DNA of 64,000 bases. Source: Sphingomonadales bacterium (GTDB lineage Bacteria > Pseudomonadota > Alphaproteobacteria > Sphingomonadales > Sphingomonadaceae). The first letter of the stretch is position 1. The number at the start of each line of letters is the position of its first letter. The notes under the pieces were generated by a model. That model saw only the letters and a list, made by a program, of their open reading frames with translations, was not told where the DNA came from and ran no database searches. Made by a program: the position numbers and the translations under genes. Positions 1-7,924 of the stretch are shown one piece after another. The stretch covers positions 1 through 64,000 of the forward strand of contig JANXSN010000073.1 of assembly GCA_025352685.1 (NCBI GenBank). The letters are read 5' to 3'.

Positions 1-56
1 GCCACGATCATCGTCTCCGTCTCGAGAAACGCCGCGCGTGCCCGGGCTTGGGACAT
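1..56 (-). CDS. Possible 5' end of a gene running off the left edge
   Basis: An ATG on the minus strand opens a frame reading MSQARARAAF and continues without a stop to the window edge. The frame is also open upstream of this ATG, and only a weak purine stretch precedes it, so the start is uncertain. Eighteen residues are too few for any family assignment. It may be the beginning of a real gene or a chance frame. Confidence 0.22.
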   Translation of the reverse strand, partial: MSQARARAAFLETETMIV

Positions 57-304
57 GCTGCTCGTTCGCAACGATACTCTGACAGTTATAGGCTGTTGCG
101 AGGCTGCCGAGAAGCGAACCGACCGTCGCCACCAAATGATAATCCCCCTGGCGATAGATGTTGGTGATGGGGGCTCTCTTTTTGGCCGAAATACGCGGCC
201 TAGCACAGCGGCTGGCACATTTTGCACAAAGAAAATTCCTAACCACCTTAGGCCTGTTCATTTATGGCGGATTTCTGGCGTTTTCTTTACCGAGCAAGGT
301 GCGC

Positions 305-381
305 TGGTCGGGAAAAGAGGATTCGAACCTCCGGCCCCTGCCTCCCGAAGACAGTGCTCTACCAGGCTGAGCTATTCCCCG
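305..381 (-). tRNA. tRNA-Pro (anticodon CGG)
   Basis: On the minus strand the 77 nt begin CGGGGAATAGCTCAGCC and end with an encoded CCA. The acceptor stem pairs CGGGGAA with TTTCCCG with one G-U pair. The anticodon arm is CTGTC-TTCGGGA-GGCAG, which places CGG as the anticodon, and the T-arm carries GGTTCGAATCC. The CGG anticodon reads CCG, a frequent proline codon in this GC-rich genome. It stands alone, with dps next to it on the same strand. Confidence 0.96.
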
Positions 382-489
382 ACCGACGCGGCGCTTGATA
401 CGAGGAGCCCCAACCAAGCGAACCGGCGCCATACCGCCGCTACCGGACCTTCGCAACCCTGGCCCGGCTCGTGTTCGACGCCCATTGCG

Positions 490-990
490 CTAGGCGTTTT
501 GCGCCGCCTCGAACAGGAACCATGCGCGTTGCTCGGCTTGATCGGTCCAGTCATCGATGACTGCCGATGTCGCGTTGTCCTTGGTTTGGTCAGCCAGGTC
601 CTTGGCGATGCGCAGCGCTTCGATCAGCTTGAGATTGTCGTCGCGCAGTTCCGCCAGCATGGCAGCGGGACGGACCATCTCGGCATTATTATCCTTCAAC
701 GTCTGGTGTCGCGAGACATCGCCGATCGAGCGCAACGTCGTGTTGCCGGTCTTGCGAATGCGCTCGGCGATCAGATCCGTCGTCGCAAAAATTTGCGTCG
801 CTTGGTCGTCGAAGAGCAAGTGATAGTCGCGAAAATGGGGACCACTGACATGCCAGTGAAAATTCTTAGTTTTGAAATACAGCGCAAAGCTATCCGCCAG
901 AATGCCGTTCAGTGCATCTGCGACGCTGGCGACCGCGTTGGTCGGCAGGTCTGTCGGGGTTTTCAACCTTTTCTTGGGCGTCTTCGCCAT
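490..990 (-). CDS. dps: Dps-family ferritin-like DNA-protection protein
   Basis: The 166-residue protein has the four-helix Dps fold signature FHWHVSGPHFRDYH followed by TDLIAERIR. Residues H45, H57, D72 and E76 reproduce the spacing of the inter-subunit ferroxidase centre known from Dps proteins. It should oxidise and store iron using hydrogen peroxide and protect DNA. The N-terminus MAKTPKKRLK is lysine-rich, as in Dps proteins whose tail binds DNA. I chose the ATG at 990 rather than the track's upstream start because GAAGGA sits a short distance before it and the preceding residues do not look like a Dps tail. Confidence 0.93.
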   Translation of the reverse strand: MAKTPKKRLKTPTDLPTNAVASVADALNGILADSFALYFKTKNFHWHVSGPHFRDYHLLFDDQATQIFATTDLIAERIRKTGNTTLRSIGDVSRHQTLKDNNAEMVRPAAMLAELRDDNLKLIEALRIAKDLADQTKDNATSAVIDDWTDQAEQRAWFLFEAAQNA

Positions 991-1079
991 CAGTCGTTGT
1001 CCTTCATTAGTTTTGTTGCAACACGATAACCATCGGCACTGCAAAAAGCTGCATCGATATTACAACAATCTGGTCAGCG

Positions 1080-1571
1080 TTAGACAAGACGCAACGCGTC
1101 TGCGGCAATGCTGGCGCCGGCAAGCGTCAGGACGACGGCAGCGACCCAGCGAACCGGCCGAAGCGGGATCGCGCCCGCGACGAGCGCGCGTGTTACGATG
1201 GCTGCTGCGGCTAACCCTGCCAGACCGCCTGCTATGGCAGCGACCGATCCGAATCTGATCGCCAGCGCAAACACGAGAATCAAGACACCGCCGCTCCAGA
1301 AGGAAGCAACCACGGGTATGATTCCAGCAGCCGGTTGAACTCTTTGAACCTGTCCGACGGCAGCAAGAGCCAACGCGATTGCGATCATCAGCGCATTGGC
1401 CCATTCGGTCAGTTCGCGCGCGAGGAGCATCCCTGCTGCGCCGGCTCCTGCGACAAGCACGGCCATTGTCCACAGGACGATGCGGTGTCGTCCCGCGTCG
1501 GCGTAGAACAGCGCCCGCGGACCCATTTCCGCAAGAAGGACCGCGACGAGCGCGGGTACGAACCCATTCAT
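1080..1571 (-). CDS. Small multi-spanning membrane protein, possibly a degenerate GDT1/TMEM165 (UPF0016) homologue
   Basis: About 163 residues are almost entirely hydrophobic, with five to six likely membrane segments. The N-terminal MNGFVPALVAVLLAEMGPRA resembles the first repeat of GDT1 cation transporters, whose hallmark is E-x-G-D-[KR]-[ST]. Here E, G and R remain but the Asp position is Pro. A second repeat would be expected near PVVASFWSGG, but no acidic hallmark is present. If related to GDT1, metal transport by the usual site is unlikely. The start at 1571 avoids overlap with the upstream gene. The family link is an inference from one motif. Confidence 0.5.
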   Translation of the reverse strand: MNGFVPALVAVLLAEMGPRALFYADAGRHRIVLWTMAVLVAGAGAAGMLLARELTEWANALMIAIALALAAVGQVQRVQPAAGIIPVVASFWSGGVLILVFALAIRFGSVAAIAGGLAGLAAAAIVTRALVAGAIPLRPVRWVAAVVLTLAGASIAADALRLV

Positions 1572-1584
1572 CGAAAAGGCCAGA

Positions 1585-1908
1585 TCAGCCGTGCAGGCGC
1601 ACGCCGACAGAAGCAAGCAACGACGCCTGTGCAGCGGCCGGCAGGCCGTCGCACTCGAGCGCGTCCCCCATCGCTTCTAGATAAGGCATGACAATGGTAA
1701 TACCCCCCGACGTCGCCATCGCGCGCTCAAGGCCACTGGCCAGCGCTGCCAGCGTTTCCATCTGCGCTAATCGAGCCTCTCGGCGAATATCATCAACGGC
1801 ATAGGCAATGCCGCTCTGCGACAAATGCGACAGTTCGCGACCGAGCATATCGATGCGGTCGGCAAGCTGTGCCCGGACAACGGCTTTGGTATCGGCGTTC
1901 AGACCCAT
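1585..1908 (-). CDS. Conserved-looking hypothetical protein, helical
   Basis: The 107-residue soluble protein begins MGLNADTKAV and is rich in Ala, Leu and Glu/Arg, consistent with an all-helical fold. I do not recognise the family. The ATG at 1908 is preceded by AAGGGG at good spacing, so it is preferred over the longer track start. It lies 13 nt upstream of the membrane-protein gene ending at 1080, and the two are probably co-transcribed. Confidence 0.6.
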   Translation of the reverse strand: MGLNADTKAVVRAQLADRIDMLGRELSHLSQSGIAYAVDDIRREARLAQMETLAALASGLERAMATSGGITIVMPYLEAMGDALECDGLPAAAQASLLASVGVRLHG

Positions 1909-2070
1909 GTCGCACCCCTTAAAGCGAGGTTGCACCTGAAATGATGAAGACTAGGTAAAGACGGACTTAACGGCGGCCAATACCAAAGCTGCGGCTTGAC
2001 TTTCCCGGGCCACCGCGTCAGTGCCACACGCCTTCCAGATCAACAAATAAATTCAAAAGGCGCACCGGTC

Positions 2071-2238
2071 ATGGCCAAGCCAACCACCGTGAAAATTAAG
2101 CTCGCCAGTACGGCGGACACCGGTTTCTTCTATGTCACGAAGAAAAACCCCCGGACCAAGACCGAAAAGCTGTCGTTCCGTAAATATGATCCCGTTGTAC
2201 GCAAGCACGTCGAGTTCAAGGAAACTAAGATTAAATAG
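2071..2238 (+). CDS. rpmG: 50S ribosomal protein L33
   Basis: The 55-residue protein [11 protein letters not shown] ... KETKIK is a full-length L33. It has the [10 protein letters not shown] and KLSFRKYDP core of the alphaproteobacterial form and lacks the zinc-binding cysteines, so it is the C- type. It is a small rRNA-binding protein of the large subunit near the E site. The track ORF extends upstream, but the ATG at 2071 gives the family-typical N-terminus. It is convergent with divK. Confidence 0.97.
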   Translation: MAKPTTVKIKLASTADTGFFYVTKKNPRTKTEKLSFRKYDPVVRKHVEFKETKIK

Positions 2239-2337
2239 TCCGTTTGTGATCCGGCATCGTCAGCCGCGGTACGGAATCGGCAGATAAATCTGGACCGCCG
2301 CGGTAAGCTAACCGCCGATAAAACCTGTCGTCGAAAT

Positions 2338-2778
2338 TCAAGCGGATTGATCTGTGGCGCCGCCCTCGGCCTCACGAATAGCGTGCGGGTCTGTCTGCAC
2401 CGGTGGCGACTGAGGACGCATGAATTCTTCTACGGCTGCCACGAATCGCATCAGGGAAATGGGCTTGGACACATAGGCGTCGGCGCCAGCTGCGCGCGCG
2501 CGTTCCTCGTCGGCCTTCCCGGCATAAGCCGTCACGGCCATCACCGGTGTGTGAGCCAATTCGTTATCCGCACGAATCGCTTCGATCAGCTCAAGCCCCG
2601 TCACATGCGGCATTTGTATATCCATGACGATGAGGTCAGGCGCAAAACGATGCGCCGTGTCGAGTGCCTCGCGCCCGTCGCGCACTCCCTCGACGGTGCA
2701 GTCGTGCGCGCGCAGGAGGTCGCAGAATAGTCGGAGATTGAGTTCGTTGTCCTCGACAACGAGCACTTTCCTTGTCAC
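2338..2778 (-). CDS. divK: DivK-like single-domain response regulator
   Basis: A receiver domain fills nearly all 146 residues. The acidic pocket is E9/D10, the phospho-acceptor is D53 in LIVMDIQMPHVTG, and the conserved Lys lies in YVSKPIS. The MTRKVLVVEDNELN start and the D53 position match DivK, the regulator that controls CtrA activity through DivJ/PleC in alphaproteobacteria. A GTG start is chosen because AAGGTGG precedes it and the residues upstream are not receiver-like. The C-terminal 25 or so residues (PQSPPVQTDP onward) are an extra tail. PleD, which follows divK in Caulobacter, is absent here. Confidence 0.88.
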   Translation of the reverse strand: MTRKVLVVEDNELNLRLFCDLLRAHDCTVEGVRDGREALDTAHRFAPDLIVMDIQMPHVTGLELIEAIRADNELAHTPVMAVTAYAGKADEERARAAGADAYVSKPISLMRFVAAVEEFMRPQSPPVQTDPHAIREAEGGATDQSA

Positions 2779-2819
2779 GGCCAGTCCACCTTCCCCAACG
2801 AACAGGGCCGGACTAGGCG

Positions 2820-3098
2820 ATGGCGATACGCGAGACAAATCATGTTGATGATCCGGCTCAAATCTGGGCGCTGCACGCCCTCGCCTGGATTTTATCGGAA
2901 GCCGGCCGTGCCGATCGCTTTGTCGCGTTGACGGGCATAGCGCCAGATGATCTGCGGGCACGCGCCGGCGATCCAGCCGTGCTCGATGCGGTGTTGGGGT
3001 TTCTCGAGGGGCATGAACCGGACTTGTTCGCCTGCGCTAAAGTGCTTGGGATTGCTCCCATCGAACTCATTGCAGCGCGTCAGCGAATCGCCAAATGA
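2820..3098 (+). CDS. DUF3572 family protein
   Basis: The 92-residue helical protein contains ALHALAWILSEAGRADRFVALTGI and ends LIAARQRIAK, the pattern I associate with the alphaproteobacterial DUF3572 family. Its function is unknown. It is divergent from divK with about 40 nt between the starts, so the two share a promoter region. Its stop overlaps the ATG of the HAD gene, suggesting translational coupling. Confidence 0.8.
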   Translation: MAIRETNHVDDPAQIWALHALAWILSEAGRADRFVALTGIAPDDLRARAGDPAVLDAVLGFLEGHEPDLFACAKVLGIAPIELIAARQRIAK

Positions 3099-3739
3099 CG
3101 CGTCGGCAGCCTCAAAGCGATCCGCGACCTTTGTTGATTACCGATTGCGACGAAGTGCTGCTTCACATGGTGAGCCATTTCCGTAACTGGGTCGATGAAG
3201 TCCATGATATAGACTTTGCGTTGGTGGATGGCGATTTCTCGGGAGCGCTCAAGCGGCGCCCGTCCGGCGAACCGCTACGGCGCGAAGATGTCTGGCCACT
3301 CCTCGATGGCTTTTTCGCGACCGAGATGTCGCGGCAAACGCTCGTTCCCGGTGCGTTCGAGGCGCTCGAGGCACTTGGGATCGTCGCAGATATCATCGTT
3401 CTCACAAATCTGAGTGACAAATTTAACGAGGCGCGTTCCATGCAGCTTCTCGGCCACGGTATCGCACACCGGGTCGTGACAAATCAGGGCGGGAAGGGCG
3501 ACCCGGTCGCGCGACTGGTCGCTGAGTTCGCCCCCAGCGTCACGGTTTTTGTCGACGACCTTGCGCAGCACCACGCGTCGGTTGCAAGACACGCGCCCGA
3601 CGTTTTGCGCCTGCACATGATTGCCGAACCGCTGATCGCTCAAATTACGCCTCCAGCGCCAAAAGCCCACGCCCGGATCGACGACTGGAAAACGGCGCGC
3701 TCCTGGATCGAGGCGCGCTTTGCCGGCGTGCCAATTTAA
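3095..3739 (+). CDS. HAD-superfamily hydrolase
   Basis: The 214-residue protein carries HAD motif I as ITDCDEV (DxDx[TV]), motif II as VLTNLS, and motif IV as VFVDD. These residues form the Asp-nucleophile phosphatase site. The cap insertion between motifs I and II is short and helical. The substrate cannot be told from sequence. The ATG overlaps the DUF3572 stop (ATGA), so the two genes form a unit. Confidence 0.85.
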   Translation: MTRRQPQSDPRPLLITDCDEVLLHMVSHFRNWVDEVHDIDFALVDGDFSGALKRRPSGEPLRREDVWPLLDGFFATEMSRQTLVPGAFEALEALGIVADIIVLTNLSDKFNEARSMQLLGHGIAHRVVTNQGGKGDPVARLVAEFAPSVTVFVDDLAQHHASVARHAPDVLRLHMIAEPLIAQITPPAPKAHARIDDWKTARSWIEARFAGVPI

Positions 3740-3793
3740 ACAGTCGCTCATTCCAGGCTTGACCCACGCGCCTCGGCACGCTTTGTCGTGCGA

Positions 3794-4258
3794 ATGAACA
3801 CCGTGGAAGACGCCCTTGCGGCCCTCAAGCTAAAGCTGCCGAAAGCGGCATCCCCTGTTGCCGACTATGTTCCTGCGGTCGAGGCCGACGGAATGTTATT
3901 CCTGTCGGGGCAGCTGCCGTTCAAGGACGGCGAAGTCATGCGAGGCCGGCTCGGCGAGGATACCGATATTGCAGTCGGTAAACTGGCAGCTGAGGCTTGC
4001 GGCCTGATGATTGTCGCACAGTTGAAGGCCGCGCTTGGCGACCTTGGCCGTGTCGAACGAATCGTGCGCCTGGGTGTCTTCGTCGCGAGCGACCCGCGCT
4101 TCACAGACCAACCCAAAGTTGCCGACGGGGCCTCGTCGTTGATGGTCGCCCTGTTCGGGGATCGTGGCAGGCATGCGCGCAGCGCCGTAGGCGTGCCGGT
4201 GTTGCCTCTGGGCGCGATGGTCGAAATCGACGCTGTCGTTGCCGTCCGTCCCGCCTGA
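3794..4258 (+). CDS. RidA family protein (YjgF/UK114 type)
   Basis: The 154-residue protein shows the RidA fold pattern: FLSGQLPFKDGEVM, then LKAALGDLGRVERIVRLGVFVAS, then GRHARSAVGVPVLPLGAMVEIDAVV. The Arg before SAVGV is the conserved substrate-contacting residue of RidA enamine/imine deaminases. It belongs to the longer subgroup of about 150 residues. The track start is a GTG two codons upstream; the ATG at 3794 is preferred, though neither has a strong ribosome binding site. Confidence 0.88.
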   Translation: MNTVEDALAALKLKLPKAASPVADYVPAVEADGMLFLSGQLPFKDGEVMRGRLGEDTDIAVGKLAAEACGLMIVAQLKAALGDLGRVERIVRLGVFVASDPRFTDQPKVADGASSLMVALFGDRGRHARSAVGVPVLPLGAMVEIDAVVAVRPA

Positions 4259-4306
4259 CCCCTTTTGCTGTGGCAGCGTGGCAGCTGCTTCTCTAGTGTA
4301 TGCCCG

Positions 4307-5458
4307 ATGAGCGACAGCGATCCCCCGCATAGTGCGATTCTGCGTGTCGGTGATGCTGTTGCCGATATCGACGCCCCCTCATGGGACAGGTGTGCCGGAT
4401 CTGATAACCCGTTCGTCAGCCACGCCTTTTTGTCGGCGCTCGAAGATTCGGGCAGCGTTGGGCGCGGAACAGGTTGGCAGCCTCTGCCGATCCTGCTCGA
4501 TGCGGCAGATGGGGTGCTGGCGGGGGCCGCGCCTGCCTATGTCAAAAGTCATAGCCAAGGCGAATATGTCTTCGACCATAGCTGGGCCGAGGCTTGGACG
4601 AATGCAGGGGGGCGTTATTATCCCAAACTCGTTATCGCTTCTCCCTTCTCGCCGGTGCCAGGGCCGCGCCTCCTTGCGCACGACCCCCAGAGTGCCCGGG
4701 CGCTGATTGCGGGAGCCGAAGCGCTGGTTGCCCGCCACAGCATGTCCGGCGCCCACGCCAATTTCGTTAGTGAGGACCAGGTCGACATCTTTCGCGACGC
4801 GGGTTGGCTGATTCGTGAGGGAACACAGTTCCACTGGGCGAACAATGGGTATGCAACGTTTGAAGATTTTCTGGGCGCACTGGCATCGCGTAAGCGCAAG
4901 GCGATCCGAAGGGAGCGCGCAGGCGCGGTCGAAGGACTGGAAATCATCCATGTGTCTGGCAGCGCCCTGACTGAGGCGCACTGGGACGCCTTCTGGACTT
5001 TTTACCAGGACACCGGCGAGCGCAAATGGGGTCGTCCTTATCTGACGCGCGCGTTCTTTACGCTGCTGGGCGAACGCATGGGCGACCGGGTGTTGCTGAT
5101 GTTTGCGTTGCGCGACGGCGTCCCGATTGCGGGCGCTCTCAACCTCATCGGCTGCGACACGCTCTACGGGCGGTACTGGGGCTGTACCCAAGAGGTGCCA
5201 TTTCTTCACTTCGAGCTTTGCTATTATCAGGCAATCGAGGCCGCCATCGCGCGCGGGCTCGCGCGGGTCGAAGCGGGTGCGCAGGGCGAACACAAGCTCG
5301 CGCGCGGCTATGGGCCTGCGGCGACCTGGTCGGCACACTACATTCCCAACGCCGGATTCCGCTCGGCCATCTCTGATTTTCTGGTGCGCGAACGCCGCGC
5401 GGTCGAACAGAATATGGCGTTTCTCGGTACGATGACACCGTTCAAAAAGGGAAGCTAA
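4307..5458 (+). CDS. FemAB-like/GNAT N-acyltransferase (COG3146, DUF482 type)
   Basis: The 383-residue protein matches the PF04339 FemAB-like family: NPFVSHAFLSALEDSGS near the N-terminus, AHANFVSEDQ in the middle, then RKRKAIRRERAG, GRYWGCTQEVPFLHFELCYYQAIE and GAQGEHKLARGY. These proteins carry a tandem GNAT fold, and their substrates are mostly unknown. The start at 4307 (MSDSDPPHS) is preferred because the track's extra 14 residues are Cys/Trp-rich and out of family. The stop codon overlaps the end of the convergent Sel1 gene by 4 nt. Confidence 0.87.
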   Translation: MSDSDPPHSAILRVGDAVADIDAPSWDRCAGSDNPFVSHAFLSALEDSGSVGRGTGWQPLPILLDAADGVLAGAAPAYVKSHSQGEYVFDHSWAEAWTNAGGRYYPKLVIASPFSPVPGPRLLAHDPQSARALIAGAEALVARHSMSGAHANFVSEDQVDIFRDAGWLIREGTQFHWANNGYATFEDFLGALASRKRKAIRRERAGAVEGLEIIHVSGSALTEAHWDAFWTFYQDTGERKWGRPYLTRAFFTLLGERMGDRVLLMFALRDGVPIAGALNLIGCDTLYGRYWGCTQEVPFLHFELCYYQAIEAAIARGLARVEAGAQGEHKLARGYGPAATWSAHYIPNAGFRSAISDFLVRERRAVEQNMAFLGTMTPFKKGS

Positions 5459-5751
5459 GCTGCTCGCCGCGCAGCCGCGCCCAGCCAAGCGCGCGCTTGG
5501 CGTTGGGCCTCGGCGATTTCGCGGGCAGTCATGTCCCAAGCAATTTCGGAACGGCATTCATGGCCGCGTTCGTTGCCATTGAGCGCAGCGAGGTTGAACC
5601 ATTTATGCGCTTGGATCAGGTCGACATCGATTCCACCCGATCCGCTCGAATAGGCGATCCCCAGTTCGTAACATGCATCCGCATCGCCACGCGCGGCATC
5701 TTCCATACGGCTTTCGATCAGAAACATTGCGCTCTTCAGGCTGCTTGCCAT
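5455..5751 (-). CDS. Sel1-repeat (TPR-like) small protein
   Basis: The 98-residue protein contains a Sel1 motif: ARGDADACYELGIAYSSGSGGIDVDLIQAHKWFNLAALNGNERG. These two helices form a protein-interaction solenoid unit. There is no signal peptide, so it is probably cytoplasmic. The ATG at 5751 follows a GGGGGTT stretch that can serve as ribosome binding site. The partner is unknown. Confidence 0.8.
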   Translation of the reverse strand: MASSLKSAMFLIESRMEDAARGDADACYELGIAYSSGSGGIDVDLIQAHKWFNLAALNGNERGHECRSEIAWDMTAREIAEAQRQARAWLGAAARRAA

Positions 5752-5844
5752 TGGACGAACCCCCAGTTGCCAACCCCGTCGAGCGAGGCGTCGACGCAAC
5801 TGTCGCCCCAATGGTTCAAACAAATGGTTAACGCGAAGTGTGTA

Positions 5845-6687
5845 TTATTTTGCCAGGATGACCGGCAGATTGTCGATCAGGCGTGTCGCGCCGAGTCGAG
5901 CGGCTCCCAGAATCCGCGTAGATCCGCCGATTTCCGACACTTTACTTAGCGGTTTCAGATTATCGTTAACCACCAAAACATAGTCGACGTCGAACCCTGC
6001 CTTCTCAAGCGTGGTTACCGCGCGGGCTAGCGATTCGGCGATCTCTCCTCCGTTGCTGATGCTATTGGCAGCTTCGCCCAGTGCGCGCGGCAGCATACGG
6101 GCGGCCAATCGCTCCTCGTCGGAGAGGTAGATATTGCGCGAAGACAGCGCGAGTCCGTCGGCATCGCGCTGCGTCGGCAGCCCGACGATGTCGACGCCGA
6201 GATCGAGGTCCGCGGCCATGCGTCGCACGATCGCAAGTTGCTGCCAGTCTTTCTCGCCAAAGACGGCGATGTCCGGGCGCACCTGATTGAACAGTTTTGC
6301 AACCACCGTCGCGACTCCGTCGAAATGGCCGGGACGCGAGGCGCCGCACAACCCGTCACCGAGCGCGCAAACCTGGACGTTGGTGGCAAAATTGTCGGGA
6401 TACATCGTCGCGGCGTCGGGTGCCCACAGCACGGCAACACTCGCATCCTTGAGCATCGCCGCGTCCGCCGCCTCGCGCCTCGGATAGCGCGTCATGTCTT
6501 CGGTCGGGCCAAATTGCCTGGGATTGACGAAAATCGAAACGACAACGTGATCGGCTTTGGTCCGTGCTTCTGCGACTAGAGCCATGTGCCCGTCGTGAAG
6601 AGCGCCCATGGTCGGCACCAGTGCGACGCTTCCCGAAACAGCACATCGCCATTCGCGTAATTCGCTCAGCTCGCGGATCGTTTGCAC
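5845..6687 (-). CDS. panC: Pantothenate synthetase
   Basis: The 280-residue protein joins pantoate and beta-alanine with ATP hydrolysed to AMP, the last step of vitamin B5 synthesis. Motifs are PTMGALHDGHMAL (the HIGH-type adenylate motif), SIFVNPRQFGP, FGEKDWQQL and LALSSRNIYLS. Length and motif order are those of complete PanC proteins. It is divergent from mipZ. No panB or panD is in this window. Confidence 0.96.
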   Translation of the reverse strand: MQTIRELSELREWRCAVSGSVALVPTMGALHDGHMALVAEARTKADHVVVSIFVNPRQFGPTEDMTRYPRREAADAAMLKDASVAVLWAPDAATMYPDNFATNVQVCALGDGLCGASRPGHFDGVATVVAKLFNQVRPDIAVFGEKDWQQLAIVRRMAADLDLGVDIVGLPTQRDADGLALSSRNIYLSDEERLAARMLPRALGEAANSISNGGEIAESLARAVTTLEKAGFDVDYVLVVNDNLKPLSKVSEIGGSTRILGAARLGATRLIDNLPVILAK

Positions 6688-6791
6688 GGTTACTCTGCCT
6701 TCACTATGGCCGCTCGCAGGGGAACGGGCGCGGCCTTTGGCAGATGCGTCCTTGCCAAATCAAGTAGTTCGGGGGCCCAAGGTTTGTTGTG

Positions 6792-7586
6792 ATGAATGGA
6801 ACGCGCGCGCATCGTATTGTTTTCGCCAATGAAAAGGGCGGCACGGGTAAATCGACGACAGCGGTGCATGTCGCCATTGCGCTCGCGGCTGCCGGGCACC
6901 GGGTCGCCGCGCTGGATCTCGACACGCGGCAGAAAACGCTGGCGCGTTATCTCGACAACCGCGCCGCAACAATGCGGCGCAGTGGCTTGCGTCTGGCGAC
7001 GGCAAACCACGCAGTGCTCTCGCTGTTGACCCCTGCTGGCCTCGATCAGGAAGTGGCACGACTTGGCCACGGCGCTGATTACATGATTATCGACACGCCG
7101 GGACGTGATGATCCGCTGGCGCGTGCCGCGATTGCCATTGCCGATACGCTGGTCACACCGATGAACGACAGCTTCGTTGACCTCGACTTGATTGGTCAAG
7201 TCGATCCTGAAACGTTCAAGGTCAAAAAGCCGAGCTTTTATGCTGAACTCATCTGGGACTTGCGTAAGGTTCGGGCGAAGGCTGATGGGGGCACGGTCGA
7301 CTGGGTGGTCCTGCGTAACCGGCTCCAGCATCTCGATGCGCACAATATGCGTCGCGTCGGGGCCGCGCTCGGAGAATTGTCGAAACGCGTCGGTTTCCGC
7401 GTCATTCCCGGGCTTGGCGAACGCGTTATCTACCGAGAACTTTTCCCAAAAGGGCTGACGCTGCTCGATATGGAGGGCATCCAGAACGTCGGTCTCAGCC
7501 ACATCGCAGCCCGCCAGGAGTTGCGCGAGATGGTCGGGGGCCTCGCCCTGCCGGACTTCTCGACTCAAGCGCGACTGGCGCTTTGA
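6792..7586 (+). CDS. mipZ: MipZ-like ParA-family ATPase positioning the division plane
   Basis: The 264-residue ParA/MinD-type P-loop protein has a deviant Walker A, FANEKGGTGKST, with the signature first Lys, and the Walker B-like DTPGRDDPLAR. Lack of a DNA-partition operon, plus the conserved segment KKPSFYAELIWDLRKVRA, points to MipZ, the FtsZ-inhibiting gradient protein of alphaproteobacteria. A GTG lies one codon before the chosen ATG. The gene ends in an overlap with the J-domain gene, which suggests coupled translation. Confidence 0.9.
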   Translation: MNGTRAHRIVFANEKGGTGKSTTAVHVAIALAAAGHRVAALDLDTRQKTLARYLDNRAATMRRSGLRLATANHAVLSLLTPAGLDQEVARLGHGADYMIIDTPGRDDPLARAAIAIADTLVTPMNDSFVDLDLIGQVDPETFKVKKPSFYAELIWDLRKVRAKADGGTVDWVVLRNRLQHLDAHNMRRVGAALGELSKRVGFRVIPGLGERVIYRELFPKGLTLLDMEGIQNVGLSHIAARQELREMVGGLALPDFSTQARLAL

Positions 7587-7843
7587 CGAAGATCCTGTTT
7601 TTGGCGGCGTTTATCGTTGCTGCCTGGTGGTTCACGCGCACGGCGAAAATCAACAAACCCTCTATGCAGCGCGACGAGGCGGCGCGCCTGCTCGGCATCT
7701 CGAACGATGCGGATCAAGCCGCGATCAACGAAGCTTACCGCCGGTTGATTGCAAGGGTTCACCCAGACGCCGGCGGCAATGCCGAACTCGCCGCGCGGAT
7801 CAATCTGGCGCGCGACACGATGCTGAAACAGTTAAAGTGTTAA
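7583..7843 (+). CDS. Membrane-anchored J-domain protein
   Basis: The 86-residue protein has an N-terminal membrane segment (ILFLAAFIVAAWWF) and a C-terminal J-domain with the DnaK-stimulating HPD in ARVHPDAGG. The arrangement resembles Tim14-like short J-proteins. It would recruit DnaK/Hsp70 to the membrane. The start is a TTG overlapping the mipZ stop; the only internal ATG would delete the membrane anchor, so the TTG is favoured. The partner process is unknown. Confidence 0.82.
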   Translation: MTKILFLAAFIVAAWWFTRTAKINKPSMQRDEAARLLGISNDADQAAINEAYRRLIARVHPDAGGNAELAARINLARDTMLKQLKC

Positions 7844-7924
7844 CCCGGTAACGTTTACAGCCAGGTACGGAACAACTGCCCGGCGCGACCGTTCGCACAG
7901 TCGTTTTGTCACCACAGGAATATC

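Noticed and set aside
2239-2337. Short inverted repeat GCGGT...ACCGC between rpmG and divK
   Set aside because: Only five base pairs and no T-run; too weak to call a terminator.
4379-5557. 392-aa minus-strand ORF
   Set aside because: Antisense shadow of the FemAB-like gene.
6690-7568. 292-aa minus-strand ORF
   Set aside because: Antisense shadow of mipZ.
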